From the NCBI GenBank assembly GCA_022457065.1, contig JAJGBQ010000007.1, positions 1,426,001 through 1,490,000 of the forward strand: a stretch of DNA of 64,000 nucleotides. The letters are read 5' to 3'. Source of the DNA: Curvularia sp. ZM96 (lineage: Eukaryota > Ascomycota > Dothideomycetes > Pleosporales > Pleosporaceae). Positions 21,151-32,310 of this stretch are shown here, piece after piece; within the stretch, counting starts at the first letter, position 1; each line of letters starts with the position of its first letter. The position numbers and the translations under genes were made by a program. The notes under the pieces are model-generated. The model had not been told where the DNA came from, made no database searches, and saw only the letters and a list, made by a program, of their open reading frames with translations.

Positions 21151-22160
21151 CTAACAATGCTTCGCCGAGCACCAATCCAAGAAGTAGTCAATTCCATCCA
21201 CCAGTGCTGCTGCTCCAACAGCTGCATGGTCACTAAACGGGTACTCGCGAAGGCTTATATCCCTTAGTGCAGAGCTACTCTTTAGTGCGCCATAAAGTCT
21301 CTGTGACAAAGTAGTCATCTGCTGTGGCACGAGGATGCTCTTTCTAAACTCAAACTCCTTGCTCGTCTCCGTTCGTCTCTGCACTGGGTTTTGCTCTAGC
21401 GCGCCGTAGCTGACCTGAAACGCGGGCTTCACCGTCTCATTCGATCCATTCTTAGAGGAGTGCGAAAGGAGAGGTGCGAGAAAGTCTGTGTTGCTGAAGA
21501 CGTAGTTATCATTGAAGAAGAGCGCAGGCGAGGCGCTTAGAAACGTATCAAAAAGGTCCGGACGAACAGTGAGAGCATACAGCACAAAGAGACCACCAAA
21601 TGAGTGGCCGTAGAGAGCGTCGCGGTCGAAATCGGCATTGGGAAAGACAGTGCTGCGGATCCAGGGTCGAAGTGCAGTGTCGATGAAATTAATGAAGTTG
21701 CCTGCATTTGAGGGTACTCCGGGCGCGGCGGGTAAGGGGCAATCGTCGCATACAGGCGGCTGGTAGTCGTAGCTGCGTTGTATGCTGTAGGGGGAATCCT
21801 CAATCGTCTCTGGGTAGCCAATGCTTACTACGATGCAGTCTGGCATATTGAACTCAACAGGACGACGGCGACGAACAGCTTCCGTGGCTGTCAGGCCCAG
21901 GGCGTTGCCGTCCAGGACGTATCTAACATTGGTGTGAGTTTGTGGGATCCCAAAACATAAGCACTTGTAGCTTCCTGGACGTCTCACATTGTCTCTACAA
22001 CCGAACTCTCTTCCTGTGAAGTCCAGTTCAACGGCCATGCCAACTGGATCTGATACTCCCAGGATCCATTGGTCGCACTCCAATACTCAAGGTTAGGGAG
22101 AACATTCGTAGGCCACTCGGTAAGTATTGGAGCGAACTGCCACGTGTTGACAGAGCTCAT
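21151..22160 (-). CDS. Alpha/beta-hydrolase esterase, IroE/SidJ-like (putative siderophore or ester hydrolase)
   Basis: I rebuild this gene as two exons, 21988-22160 and 21151-21922, giving 314 residues; the 65 bp intron has GTGAGA and TTAG ends. Exon 1 starts MSSVNTWQFAPI and gives WEYQIQLAWPLNW, the usual opening of this family. It joins to IYVLDGNALGLTATEAVRRR, also a family landmark. The single frame open to 22083 reads out of frame across exon 1 and through the intron and should not be used. The nucleophile elbow is GHSFGG with Ser165, and the catalytic His is His290 in SDHAAVG. The family (PF00756, esterase D/IroE-like) includes fungal siderophore esterases that release iron from fusarinines or triacetylfusarinine, but many members act on other esters. 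There is no signal peptide, so it is probably cytosolic. No siderophore synthesis gene is in the window, so the substrate is open. Confidence 0.85.
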
Positions 22161-23204
22161 CGTGGACAGTGTGTGCAGGCTTGCTGACTCTGTAGCTGCT
22201 GTAGGTAGTATAGTCCAGGTATTTGGTCAATACTGGACTGTCTTGGGTTTTTGTACCTAGCTGCCGCAGAACCCTTCTTTCGAGAGAACAAACCTAAACA
22301 GCCGGGGAAACGCTCGTGTTAGGTGTAAGTCTTACTCTGTAATTGCAAGGCCTCCTAGCGATTTCGCTCGGGTAGGTTAGCAGATACCGGTAAAGGATTC
22401 TATTCCCGGCAGGCCTATTTTGACACCCTTGCTTTAATCGGTGAGCGTATACATCGCCAAGACGGGAGATCTTCTTTAAGCCATCCGTTCTTCACCATTG
22501 ATTTTGTCGTCAAAGTTTCATAACATTGCAGTGCCCAAAAATAATTTGCAAGGACTTGGTTTCGCTTAAAGACCCACTGTCGAGTTGTTGTAGTCATGTA
22601 TTGTGATTGCTGCAAGCCAAGGAACTATACCAATGGCAGGTAGTAAGTTAAGTCTTGAGAGACAACATATAGGACCAGCCGCCAACCATCTTCTTCTAAT
22701 AACTGGGAATTTCGATTCATGCGCCTTTCCATGTAAGAAGACTCTCATAGGAAACTCCAAGGTATGGGTGATAATCGGATGCATAGACCCGAAAGACCAG
22801 GATACGCCGTCACCACGTGTGTCCCTGTCAGTGCGTAAGCCACATACGCATAATGTTGCCACAGTCCAATCATGAGCAGTCCAGAATCAACTGTCCAGGT
22901 CTAAAATTGCCATTGAACGGAATTGACAGCCATTTTCTGTCAACATGGCCGATGCCATACTAAGGACATGTATTGCGTCGATATAATTAGCATAAGTGTA
23001 ACATGTCATACTCGAAGAACAACTGCCGAATGCGACCAAATGTGAGATGCGCAGGTCAAACGCCGGCAGGATGATGGTTCAAATCATTGGACCAGCGACA
23101 GCTGCCTAGCATTGTTGAGCACTATTGATACGAGAATGCAATAATATAGGTAACATTCAAGTGTGAATTAATATGATAACTATGCGAGAAGAGGATGGCT
23201 CCGC
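22161..23204. other. Intergenic between two esterase genes
   Basis: AT-rich toward 23200. It includes the IroE-like esterase promoter and the 3' flank of the carboxylesterase. No supported ORF or repeat. Confidence 0.45.
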
Positions 23205-25046
23205 CTAGAATGCGCCTCGTCCGGGCAATGGATCGTTCTTTGCAGGGCACGATGCGTCGTAGGCCGAGGGGTTAACAAACTTGGGTTTGACACTGTTATC
23301 GTAGGCCAATTCTACTAGCGTAGCATTACCTGCATAGTATAAGCGTTTTGCTATACCTTGGAGGTAAGTTGACTTACTAGACGTGTACTGAGGCCATCCA
23401 TACTTGCCCAACCCTTTTTTGGAGTCTCGTGCGAATGCAGCCCATGCGCCTTGAACATAGGCAATGTAATTGTTCTCTGCAGGGCTGTTTGGAAGGCCAG
23501 AGATGTCCTGAGCCGTACCAAAAACCATGCTGAGGTCAGAGCCATGGTATGCCGCGCTTCCTCGGGGCCCGAGACCTGCGCTGCCATTGTAAAGGCGAAG
23601 GTTATCCCAATCGCCATGGTATCTGTATCGCCATGTGGGAACGTTGTGCTGGGCTCTGTACGCGACCGAGAAGGCAGTCGGGCAAGCAAAGCTACGCTCA
23701 GCGAACAGGTTCCATTGAGAATTGGTGAAGTTGAGCTTGGCTGCCCAACCGGAAATGCGATACCAGCCGTCCTCCTGATCAGCATTGCCAGCTAAGAAAG
23801 GGATTTTGGCAAAGGAGCCTGCTTCCGAAAGCCGCTGGTAGTCCTCAAATACTGTTATATTGTCAACAGTCGGATGGAAAGGTGGTTGCGCCAAGCCGAC
23901 ACTAGGAAGTGCGGGAACCTTTGCTGCTGCTGCCATAACAGCGGATATGTTTGCTGAGCGAACGCAAGATAACACTGCGGCAGAATCATCTCCGGGGCCA
24001 CCGCAGCCAAGAGTCTGGGATACATTATACCAGATGGCCTGCGAGTACTCGACAGTATTTGGGATAAAGCTCAGTGAAGTACCAGACATGGAGATGAGAC
24101 CAGAAACGATAGGGTCATTCTTCCAGGCAAACGCCCAATAATCAACAGCAGTAGCACCAGCACTTTGTCCGAAGATTGTGATGCGCGAAGGATCGCCCCC
24201 AAAGCCCTTGATGTTGTCACGCACCCACTCTACAGCAGTGCGGGTGTCACGGAGCGCTGCGTTCTTCTCAACACCAGGAGCACCGGCGAAGCCAAATATG
24301 CCTAAGCGGTAGCTGACATGGTCAGTGTATATGTGCATGTAAAGTCTGTTCGTCTTACTTGAGAGTCACTACCACAACGTCCTCAGCATCGGCAAGGTAC
24401 TGGCCGTTGTAGAAGGGGCTGTAGGGGCCGGGAATTTGAAAGCCTGAACAGCGTGTTAGTGGAACACCTTTTGACTTGCAACACGGCAATTACGTACGTC
24501 CTCCATGAAGGAATACCAGCACCGGCTTCTTCGCATTAGGTTTACCGGTGCTTGCTGTCCAAACATTGAGCTTCAGGCAATCCTCGGATATAGAATTGTT
24601 GCTCTGCGCGGCAAAGTTCTTCCACACACGCAAACCAGATGGTTGTGTGAAGTTTGGGAACGGGGACACGGGCGGTTTGACAAAAGGACAGTCACTACAA
24701 CATAATTAGAGACATCTTCCACATTATGCTGTGAAAACGTACGCCGACTACAGCTGTTAGCATATGCTTTTGAGTTTGTAATGTGGGGATCACCCACCCA
24801 CTCGGACGCCTCGAACACGGTCCCTGGCGGCGCTTCGAACTTCTTGGGTGCTGCAAATCGCAGCTCGCCTACAGGTGCTTCGGCATAACGGATTCCCAAA
24901 AACTCAGTCACGTGTGTCTTGTTAGAGGCTGGGTGACCGACTATGGTGCCACTAGACGTCTTGACACCTGAACCATTCGCCGGCGCTGTAACGGCCAACC
25001 CGAAAAGTGAAGCTACGGTTGCAGCCGCAAGGAAAAAATGCTGCAT
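23205..25046 (-). CDS. Secreted type-B carboxylesterase with a probable 5-nt micro-exon
   Basis: The model is five exons, 24798-25046, 24743-24747, 24498-24694, 24359-24443 and 23205-24312, giving 547 residues. Introns are 50, 48, 54 and 46 bp. The N-terminus is a signal peptide (MQHFFLAAATVASLFGLAVTA). Then come FLGIRYAEAPVGELRFAAP, EDCLKLNVWT and VLVFLHGG (oxyanion region). The nucleophile motif is GQSAGA with Ser229 (Gln replaces the usual Glu of GESAG, as in many fungal members), and the catalytic His is in AYHGSDL. The micro-exon supplies Ser and most of Ala in EASEWSADCP. Skipping it with the same donor puts a stop at the junction. A different donor 4 nt upstream would give EASDDCP instead. 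It should hydrolyse carboxylic esters outside the cell; the substrate is unknown. It is divergent from the rhodopsin-fold gene. Confidence 0.87.
24743..24747 (-). other. Probable 5-nt micro-exon of the carboxylesterase (TCGGC)
   Basis: It is flanked by a 50 bp intron (24748-24797: GTGGGT donor, TGCTAAC branch point, CTGTAG acceptor) and a 48 bp intron (24695-24742: GTACGT donor, TTGTAG acceptor). Including it keeps the frame and creates the family-like EWSADCP. Using both outer sites without it gives TGG-TGA, a stop. Confidence 0.65.
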
Positions 25047-26071
25047 CTTGTCAATTCGAAACCACGGCAGCCCCAGTGAAGATTCCAGTCGCTGATTTGG
25101 CGACGAGGGATGGCAGCGGGCTTATAACGGAACAATTTCACATTGTAGTTCGCCGCTTGCCCACCCTGGGAGCAGGTTGGCTAGCTTGCCGCCCATGTTC
25201 CTTCGTTGCCGTCGACGTGTTAGATATTCACCGGGCGAATGGGGTTGAGAGAAGCTCCGGCCGAGGCAAATGACAAACGTGCAGAGAATGGCAATCGATC
25301 AACGTTGGGGGCGCGGCAGGGCACCGGCACGGACAAGCAATGACATCGTTTTTGGCATGACGGTACTTGCGGGTGAAGGTTCATCTCGGTTGTATCCACT
25401 GACAGTTGAGATGTATGCGCTAGTCCCAAAACGACAAGTCTTCCCTCCCAACCACACGGAACCTTGTTGTCTTTACAACAACGTGACGAGTACCAGGCTC
25501 CTGGAGACGTGATGCGCATCCTTCCCGTGTGTAATTTTTTGCATAATTTCTCATTACAGCGTGATTCAGTGCGTCTCAAATTCATGATGCGCTCGTTTAT
25601 GCCGCTGCCCACTGATCTAAAGGACTGCTGCCGATCTCCATCTGCCCTGGTCTCGACGACAGGTAGCCATACCTCTTCCGTACATGACACCGAGCCGATC
25701 CTTACTTTTCTTACATGTATACGGACAATGCCTTCGCCCTAGCAAGGAAGACGATGAGGGCACGCACACGGCTGTAGAGTCTACCTTTGGAAGTCCCCGG
25801 TAACTGGTACCAGATCCAATCGTAGTGTTGGGCAACGATGCAGGATTTACATTCACCCTCGTGATAACCCTGATTGCCCCACAAGGCAGGTCCGTACGTA
25901 GGGCAGACGGCCCACGGCCCTCGCCCTGCATATAGCGTACCGCCAACTATGGACTTTCGGGAGATACGACCTTGATCCAGGACAGCTAATTATGCTGCTA
26001 GGTCCCGGTGTACCTGAGCCGCTGGTTCTATCAGAAAAATATCTTACACCTTCCATACGCCTTCGCTCGGA
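25047..26071. other. Divergent promoter region, carboxylesterase and rhodopsin-fold gene
   Basis: Shared upstream region of two diverging genes. Minus ORFs at 25220-25690 and 25617-25946 have no recognisable content. Nothing else is seen. Confidence 0.45.
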
Positions 26072-27506
26072 ATGGCTCCCAACGTCGGCCTGGGCTCCCA
26101 AGGGCCAGTTGAGCGTGGATGGGGCCTTTGGCTCACCAGTGTGCTGGCTGTCGTGCTTGCTGGGTTTTTTGTCGGCGCACGCATTGCTCAGCGATTCCTC
26201 AAGAAAAACGGCATGGGAATGGACGACTATTTGATTGTTGCGGCTCTATTCGCCTCAGTTTTGTTAACGGTTACTGAGTGTCAGGGTGAGTTCACCTGAT
26301 TATAGAGCATACAGTCGCTAATATTATATAGCTGTGGTACATGGTTATGGCAGGCCCTGGAAAACACTGCCTCCAGAATCTCGCATCATTGCTCGCAAGT
26401 GGTTTTATGGGGCAAATAGTAAGTAAACGTCCAATGAATATATCTTTTCGCCTATTGCGGTCTGCTTGAGGAAGAAAAGATCAACTGAGGCGTGGCGCTG
26501 CCGTATCGTTGGACAGCCATGCTGACTTGCACAGTCGTTTATAAGGTGGTTCTTCTATTTAACAAAATGTCTGTTGTATGCCTATACTATCGTATCTTCG
26601 CCATCACCACGAAGTCTTTCCGCATTGCATGCCATGCCATGAGTAAGTGTTCGGAACGAACTGCATAGGAGCCGCCTGCTAAGCCAGTCCCAGATGTATG
26701 GCTCGTCACTACCGGCGTTGCTTTCACCTTGGCTACCGTCTTCCAGTGCACTCCAGTTGCCGCTTTCTGGGACCACAGTATAAAAGGCTCAAAGTGTTTC
26801 CAGAACGAGCCCTGGTGGATATCCTATGCGACCGTCCAGATCGCCACCGACTTCGTGCTTCTTGCAATGCCGCTCAGGCAGATCTTGAGACTCACCATGG
26901 GAACAACTGAGAAATTGGGAGTGGCATTAGTGTTTGGCACTGGTGGATTGTATGTATGCCGGCAGATCTGTTCAAGCCACGTTACTAACACCACAAAGCG
27001 TGACTTTTGCGTCCATCTATCGTGCTACGACTATTGCAACATCCGCGAACAACCCAGATCCTACTTGGGGCCCCATTCCCGCAACTGTTTGGTCGGTCAT
27101 CGAGGCAAACGCCGGCATCATCTGCGCCTGTTTGCCAATGCTCCGTGCTCCATTTGTGCGTCTTTTCGGACCCATTTTCGGCTCTCACAAAGGTGGCAAT
27201 GGCAATACAAAGCGTCAGTCATATGCACTGGGCTGGAAAAGCAACCACCATCCTGGAGTCGGCCACGCGAACACTATATCCCATACGAACGAAACGCAGT
27301 ATGACAACGATGATGCGCTTCCAGAGAGCAGACCTGGTGCGCTGAACCACGTGGGTAAGGACATCTTCGTCACCAATGAGTTCAGCATAGAGCGAAACGA
27401 ATTACAAAAGCAGAGGACAGAGACTATGTCATGCGACGATACGAACACCGCGAGAAGCGTCAGCGAGGATAAGCCTGAAGGAAAGAGTCCTTATTATCAT
27501 GTTTGA
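26072..27506 (+). CDS. Seven-transmembrane rhodopsin-fold integral membrane protein (PTH11-like)
   Basis: The model is five exons, 26072-26285, 26332-26418, 26535-26642, 26688-26949 and 26999-27506, giving 392 residues; all four introns are short and in phase. Hydrophobic segments follow the fungal rhodopsin-domain pattern: LTSVLAVVLAGFFVGARI, DDYLIVAALFASVLLTV, YKVVLLFNKMSVVCLYYRIF, VWLVTTGVAFTLATVFQC followed by TPVAAFWDH (the FQC-P-AFW signature), WWISYATVQIATDFVLLAMPL, and the last pair ending GIICACLPMLRAPFVRLFG. A polar 120-residue tail rich in Asn, Thr and Glu follows and is probably cytosolic. Members include plasma-membrane PTH11-type receptors with a role in surface and host sensing, but this copy has no CFEM domain and no ligand can be inferred. 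Confidence 0.85.
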
Positions 27507-28698
27507 TTTGCACAGTCTCTTCGCCTCTTCGATTTTTGTTACGACATTAAAGTACGTTCTCATGACACGACGCATTCAAGATGCATCCCGACATGCCTAG
27601 TCCGATACCCACGGAGCGCCCCCGCTATTCACTTATGCCAGCCTCACCTCTGCCGCGCAGAGCAGACTGCTGTTCTACAGAGCCTACCCCCCTGAGCGAG
27701 TCTTTCGATATACATTATTGCCTGTTTTGAAAGATTGAGCGGTGAGGCTTGGATGCCCTGCAACTTCCAAGCTTACGGGGGTCTCCTGCAACAATTGCGT
27801 TCCACTTGGACGGTACGGCGCTTCCCGCGAGTGCAGCGCCACAACTCTGACCTCTCGGCGCATCGATGGTGAAATCAACATGGCTAGAGTCAGTAATCAA
27901 TTGGCGGAAAACGTAACCACGTAGAACCCCGTGGTTCGGCGTCATACGCCAAGATACGCAGCTACGTACGCAGCTACGAATCGGACATGTTACAGTCATA
28001 TACATTACGGGTTGCGGAACAAAGCTTCCGGCAGTTCTAGCTTTTGCGGTGCCAAGGGAGCCGGAGAGTTTAGTCTGGAACTGAAGGGCTTGAGGACTTT
28101 GCAATGGCTGGACCGCTCTACTAAGGCTCCAAATAAAACTCGCTAGTACTCAGCTTCTGTTCGTTATGTTTTTTGACCTACCATGGGCAGCTATACTGTT
28201 GTGCATACGCTTGAAACAGGCTAGCGAAGAGTCTGGCCGTGGCAGCAAATTCTGGCAGGAAATTTTCTCTGTGCACTTTGCGCAACGTGCTCTCTGTGAG
28301 GCATTTTCGAGAGCTCATGCTCGGCATGCACCGCGCCACAGTCATGGACAGAATACATACAGCAAAAGGCGTGGCATACATCTTTGCAGTGCTTGAACGC
28401 TGCGGTACCAGTGTCTCTCACGAATGAGGGGTGTGCAAGTAAAGCCAAGACAGGATAAACGGCCTGCAGATCCGCGCCCCGCTCCTTTTGTGCACGCGGC
28501 TGCGCCACACCTGAAGATTGGACAATGCCTCAGACGTCATGCGCACATGGGGTCGGTGTGAATATTTGGTTTGCATCTTGCCATGTATTCGGCGTCTTTC
28601 TTAAGCTAGCGTCTAGGCTTTCGTAGCACGACCTTCCACCTGATTGTCTCTCTGCCACTGCCTCTCATTCACCTGAAAATCAAGAACGCTTCACCACC
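27507..28698. other. Intergenic region upstream of the HeLo gene
   Basis: Two tandem copies of ACGCAGCTACG lie at about 27957-27980. A minus ORF at 27715-28104 (129 codons) is not recognisable as a gene. The last 80 bp are CT-rich leader for the next gene. No RNA gene seen. Confidence 0.45.
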
Positions 28699-30339
28699 AT
28701 GTCCACCAAACCCACGACTGACTATGTCGAATCGACTGAGCCACCTGGGTCCAAGACCAAGGCCCAGATGCTAACGGATGTCTTCTCTCTTGCCACACAG
28801 TTCAGCACTTGTGTTGAGGCTTTCAATCTCATCCATCCGTCCAAGGACCACGATCACGCCCAAAAGGTAGCACTTGCCAAGCTCGGTCTACAGCAAGGCA
28901 GATTACTTATATTTGGAGATGCCGTTGGCATTTCTGCGCCGCCTGCGACCATTGCGCGACACATGATTCCTAGTCATCCTGGAGTAACAAACCCGGACCC
29001 GCACTTGCCAGTCAACTTTGGTGTTCGAGATCCAAGGCTCGATGAAGAGGTTATCAACGCAAAGATCAGGAAGGCGCTTCATGAGATTGCCGGTCGACCC
29101 AGTAACATGTCACGAGATGAGTTGATGAGCGTGTATGGCTTGAAGAGCCCCAAGACATTCTCCAAGTCGGAATACCCCGCCCTAGACAGCAACCGGCTTG
29201 AGGGCTTCCGCGAGAAGTATGGCTTGCTGAAAGATCTTCTCACACAAACTGGCGCGCGGTCTAGCCTGAAGCGCAATATGAGCATGACGACTTCGCACTG
29301 GCAGGTCAAAGACACGACACGTTTCAACGAATACGTGAAGGTAGTGCGCACAGAAGTCGACGCTCTCATTGATCTCATGGGCGTAAAAGAGCAGGTTGAC
29401 CGTGGAATCCGATCTGATCTCAAGAGTATGGGCTGGCACCCCGATTTAAGCGGTCCGACGGTACGACAAGACTGGGAAAAGCTCCGTCTGATTCGCGAAG
29501 CATGTGAGGTTGACTATCCTGAATATATCGAGGTCATCGACAAAGCTCTACAGTACATCAGCCAAGAGCTCAAGGAAACCAGTCTCGCCAACCACCGTGC
29601 AGAACTCGGCCTTGGACAACCGAACACAGATAAAGCAGCCCGTCGGAAATCCGATCAACAAACACGCTCTACGCCAGTTCCTACTCCAACCGTCCCCAAA
29701 GCACCAGCGCCAACCACTCGCAAACCGGAAGGGAAATCCCACCTCCAACTTGCCGCTGAGCGCGCCCTCAACCCCAACGCAGGCAAAGAAAAGCGCCCGG
29801 GCTGGCTCTCCGCCTTTAAGTTCAAATCTTGGACCAAGAGCAGCAAGCACCAACAGTCGACATTAGAAAAACAGCGTTCAAACAGCGTTCCACATGCAGA
29901 TCCCCCGCGCTCTCTCTCCGCAACCGAAACACCAGACCACATCACAGATGACATGAGCCCGCTGCAAGCCGTCCGCTCCAAGTCTGTCGGTGCAATTCCC
30001 GAGATACCGCAGTCTCCACCAAGCGATCTCGATGCACGAGTGCACGACTTGTCGCTCGAGCAGCGCGACGCCATTCCCCCCATTGCAGAAAATGGGGGCG
30101 AAGTCAAAACTTTTCCTGAGCGAGGATCTGCTGGTGTCGGTGCTGGTGGTACCGAATTCGACAAGAATATGCTTGTGCAGATTCAGACTGCGAACAGTGA
30201 GACGACGGAGAACAAGGATCAAGCCCTTGGTAATGTGAAGACGACGAACAGCCATATCGATCGCCATGACATGTATCCTGCGGTGGGAAGGATCGAGACA
30301 AAGGATATTAGGAATGTGTCGCATGTAGCTGAACGGTAG
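28699..30339 (+). CDS. HeLo-domain (prion-inhibition and propagation type) protein
   Basis: A single exon of 546 residues; the start has a strong context (caccATGtcc). Residues about 24-75 (VFSLATQFSTCVEAFNLI, then ALAKLGLQQGRLLIFGDAVGI) match the start of the HeLo helical domain known from HET-S and related fungal cell-death proteins. The all-helical part seems to run to about residue 300. The rest is disordered, Ser/Pro/Lys-rich, without the HET-s amyloid repeats, a kinase or an NLR domain. In HET-S the HeLo bundle can insert into membranes when activated, but many HeLo proteins with long disordered tails have no known activity, so a death role is not claimed. No NLR partner gene lies in the window. 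It is convergent with the M50-like gene. Confidence 0.72.
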   Translation: MSTKPTTDYVESTEPPGSKTKAQMLTDVFSLATQFSTCVEAFNLIHPSKDHDHAQKVALAKLGLQQGRLLIFGDAVGISAPPATIARHMIPSHPGVTNPDPHLPVNFGVRDPRLDEEVINAKIRKALHEIAGRPSNMSRDELMSVYGLKSPKTFSKSEYPALDSNRLEGFREKYGLLKDLLTQTGARSSLKRNMSMTTSHWQVKDTTRFNEYVKVVRTEVDALIDLMGVKEQVDRGIRSDLKSMGWHPDLSGPTVRQDWEKLRLIREACEVDYPEYIEVIDKALQYISQELKETSLANHRAELGLGQPNTDKAARRKSDQQTRSTPVPTPTVPKAPAPTTRKPEGKSHLQLAAERALNPNAGKEKRPGWLSAFKFKSWTKSSKHQQSTLEKQRSNSVPHADPPRSLSATETPDHITDDMSPLQAVRSKSVGAIPEIPQSPPSDLDARVHDLSLEQRDAIPPIAENGGEVKTFPERGSAGVGAGGTEFDKNMLVQIQTANSETTENKDQALGNVKTTNSHIDRHDMYPAVGRIETKDIRNVSHVAER

Positions 30340-30642
30340 GACGGGATGTGGTGAGTGGAGAGTGCGTGGCCCTGCAACATTATGACTTATTCTGTTCTCT
30401 CGTTAGATACCAATACTAGTTCATGATTTCTCAGTGTCCTTCAGCCGGTTTGACAGGGAGATGACGGTATTTTTTAATTCATAGCTCATACTATCGTCGA
30501 TAAACAAGCAAAAGGGTATAGTCCATCGCATTCCAGCCCAAGCCTAAGATTTCCTTACGAAATCAAACGTCAATCCAATAATATGGTGTTCTCATAATAA
30601 CTCCGCGCCACATGATCTCCTCTTATCTCAAAAACACATCGC
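30340..30642. other. Short convergent intergenic region
   Basis: The 3' flanks of the HeLo and M50-like genes. AT-rich, nothing else seen. Confidence 0.5.
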
Positions 30643-31744
30643 TCACCTCGTAGGAATAAAACCCTGACTATCCTTCTCTTGCTGCTCAAAGCTCTGCTTG
30701 AACGCCGCCAACCCCGCTAAAATACCGCCAACCATAAACAGCAGCGAGATAATCGACCAAATGACGCCCCAGCACTGCGAGGAACCACCGTAGCGCTTCG
30801 CAAAGACGCTGGCGTCCGACGAATTCACCTTGCGCAGAATAAGGTCATCGCAGATATCCCAGACGCTATACAGCGAGGACATAACGCCAATGAAAAGCTG
30901 CGAGGGAGAAGATTAGCTTCGTGAGATACGAAAACACGAACAATGAGAAAGAGCAACATACGACCATAAACCTCAAAGCCTCGCCATGCTCAATGAACCA
31001 AAACGCCACGAGCAAGCCCACGCTGAGCAGAATCGTTACAATAGTCAACCAGTCCTTTCGCGCCCACCATAGCGTGAGCAGGAAGCACACGCCTAGGACG
31101 ATGCTGGCAACTTTCGATGCGACAATGTTGAAGCCGCAGAAGGTAAGCAGGGCGCCGATGAGAGAAGAGCCCAGGTAGCCCGCGGGCAGAGTGACGATTT
31201 GCTTGCCGCCGCGCATGTGTGTCACGCCGCCTTCGTGAGGATCAAGTGAGATGGATTCCACGCGGCCGCCTGTGCAGCATGCTGTTATTGCGTGGGAGAA
31301 TTCATGGAAGGCGATTACCAACATCTGTTTTTCGAGAAAAGATGGTCAGTAAAAGGTATTGTTGGAGATCCGTACTCTTGGGCTTTGTTCCATGACCAGC
31401 ATTTACCATCCACCCTTCTTCTCTTCTCCAGAGAGATTTTCTCGAGGGCAGCGGAAAACACATCCATCTCCACCTCTTTCATCCCATCTTCCGCCCCCAA
31501 AACGTACCTTGAACGGCCACAACACCCACCTCACATACGGTAGATTCCACAGCAACGCAATCGCCACCACATACGCCGCGATAACTCCGAGCGTAACACC
31601 CTGCGTGTGGTTTACGCTCAACCCCCTCCTTTCAAAATGATGCGTCGCATGCGGTGACGAAGTGGAAGAATAAGATGAAGCGACCAGCGCTGCTCTCTGT
31701 GCTAACGCGCCGACATGAATGTCGACTGGAAGTGGCGGCGCCAT
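30643..31744 (-). CDS. M50B-like membrane metalloprotease
   Basis: The model is three exons, 31508-31744, 30962-31324 and 30643-30897, giving 284 residues. The introns are 183 bp (GTACGT; TACTGAC branch; ACAG) and 64 bp (GTATGT; GCAG), both at phase 0. Exon 1 ends with a membrane segment (VTLGVIAAYVVAIALLWNL). Exon 2 starts MLVIAFHEFSHAITAC, where HEFSH (residues 86-90) is the zinc-protease HExxH motif inside a hydrophobic stretch, followed by AGYLGSSLIGALLTF, typical of the peptidase M50B-like family (PF13398). Further membrane segments follow, with FMVGGILAGLAAF near the end. The protein is therefore a polytopic membrane protease; its substrate and compartment are unknown. The HExxH motif being only seven codons into exon 2 means single-ORF calls split the protein. 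Confidence 0.87.
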
Positions 31745-32310
31745 GGCTCGGTTCTCCGCTTTTCAGTGTTGTGGTCCGGGCAATGGCTGGTGGTGTCGCA
31801 CAGGGAAGCAAAACAAGACAAACGGTGAGGGAGCAAAGCGTTTGTTTGGCTTTGGGTTATAGAGGTGCGCGAAGATACGGTATCGAGCGAAAGGAAGAGC
31901 AAGACTTTTAGGAGAAAGAAAGTTTGGATGGACGGATGAGTAGAGTTGGCTGTAAGTTGCTTGTTTGGTTTGTTGTGGCTGAAGTATGTGCGGGGTGGGT
32001 CATGCAGCTTGGAGCTGACGCGTTTTGGTGACATGCGCCACGCTAAAATTAGCTTGGAGTTTGTGGCTGAGCGATGTTTCGTAACGTGACGACAAGGGCT
32101 TCTTGTGTAGATATTGTTTATTGAGAGTATCCTCACTGTGGTACTTCTTTCACATATATCGCATGTTGGTAGCGGTATCGTTTCGTGATACTTCTATTTT
32201 ACATGAGAAGCAATGCTAACTGCCATGATGCTATATGGAACGCGCAATATGAAAAGAAGAGAACACCGTTTTACCGGTGAGATGCAAGACAACTCAAAAA
32301 TCCAAAACTT
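31745..32310. other. Intergenic, M50-like promoter and sugar transporter 3' flank
   Basis: Between two minus-strand genes. No supported ORF or RNA gene. Confidence 0.45.

Noticed and set aside
23060..23095. GGTTCAAATC-like tRNA B-box
   Set aside because: No matching A-box at the right distance and no cloverleaf could be drawn; no other tRNA candidates were seen in the window.
27715..28104. Minus ORF of 129 codons between the rhodopsin-fold and HeLo genes
   Set aside because: No domain, poor start context and no splice signals; probably chance.
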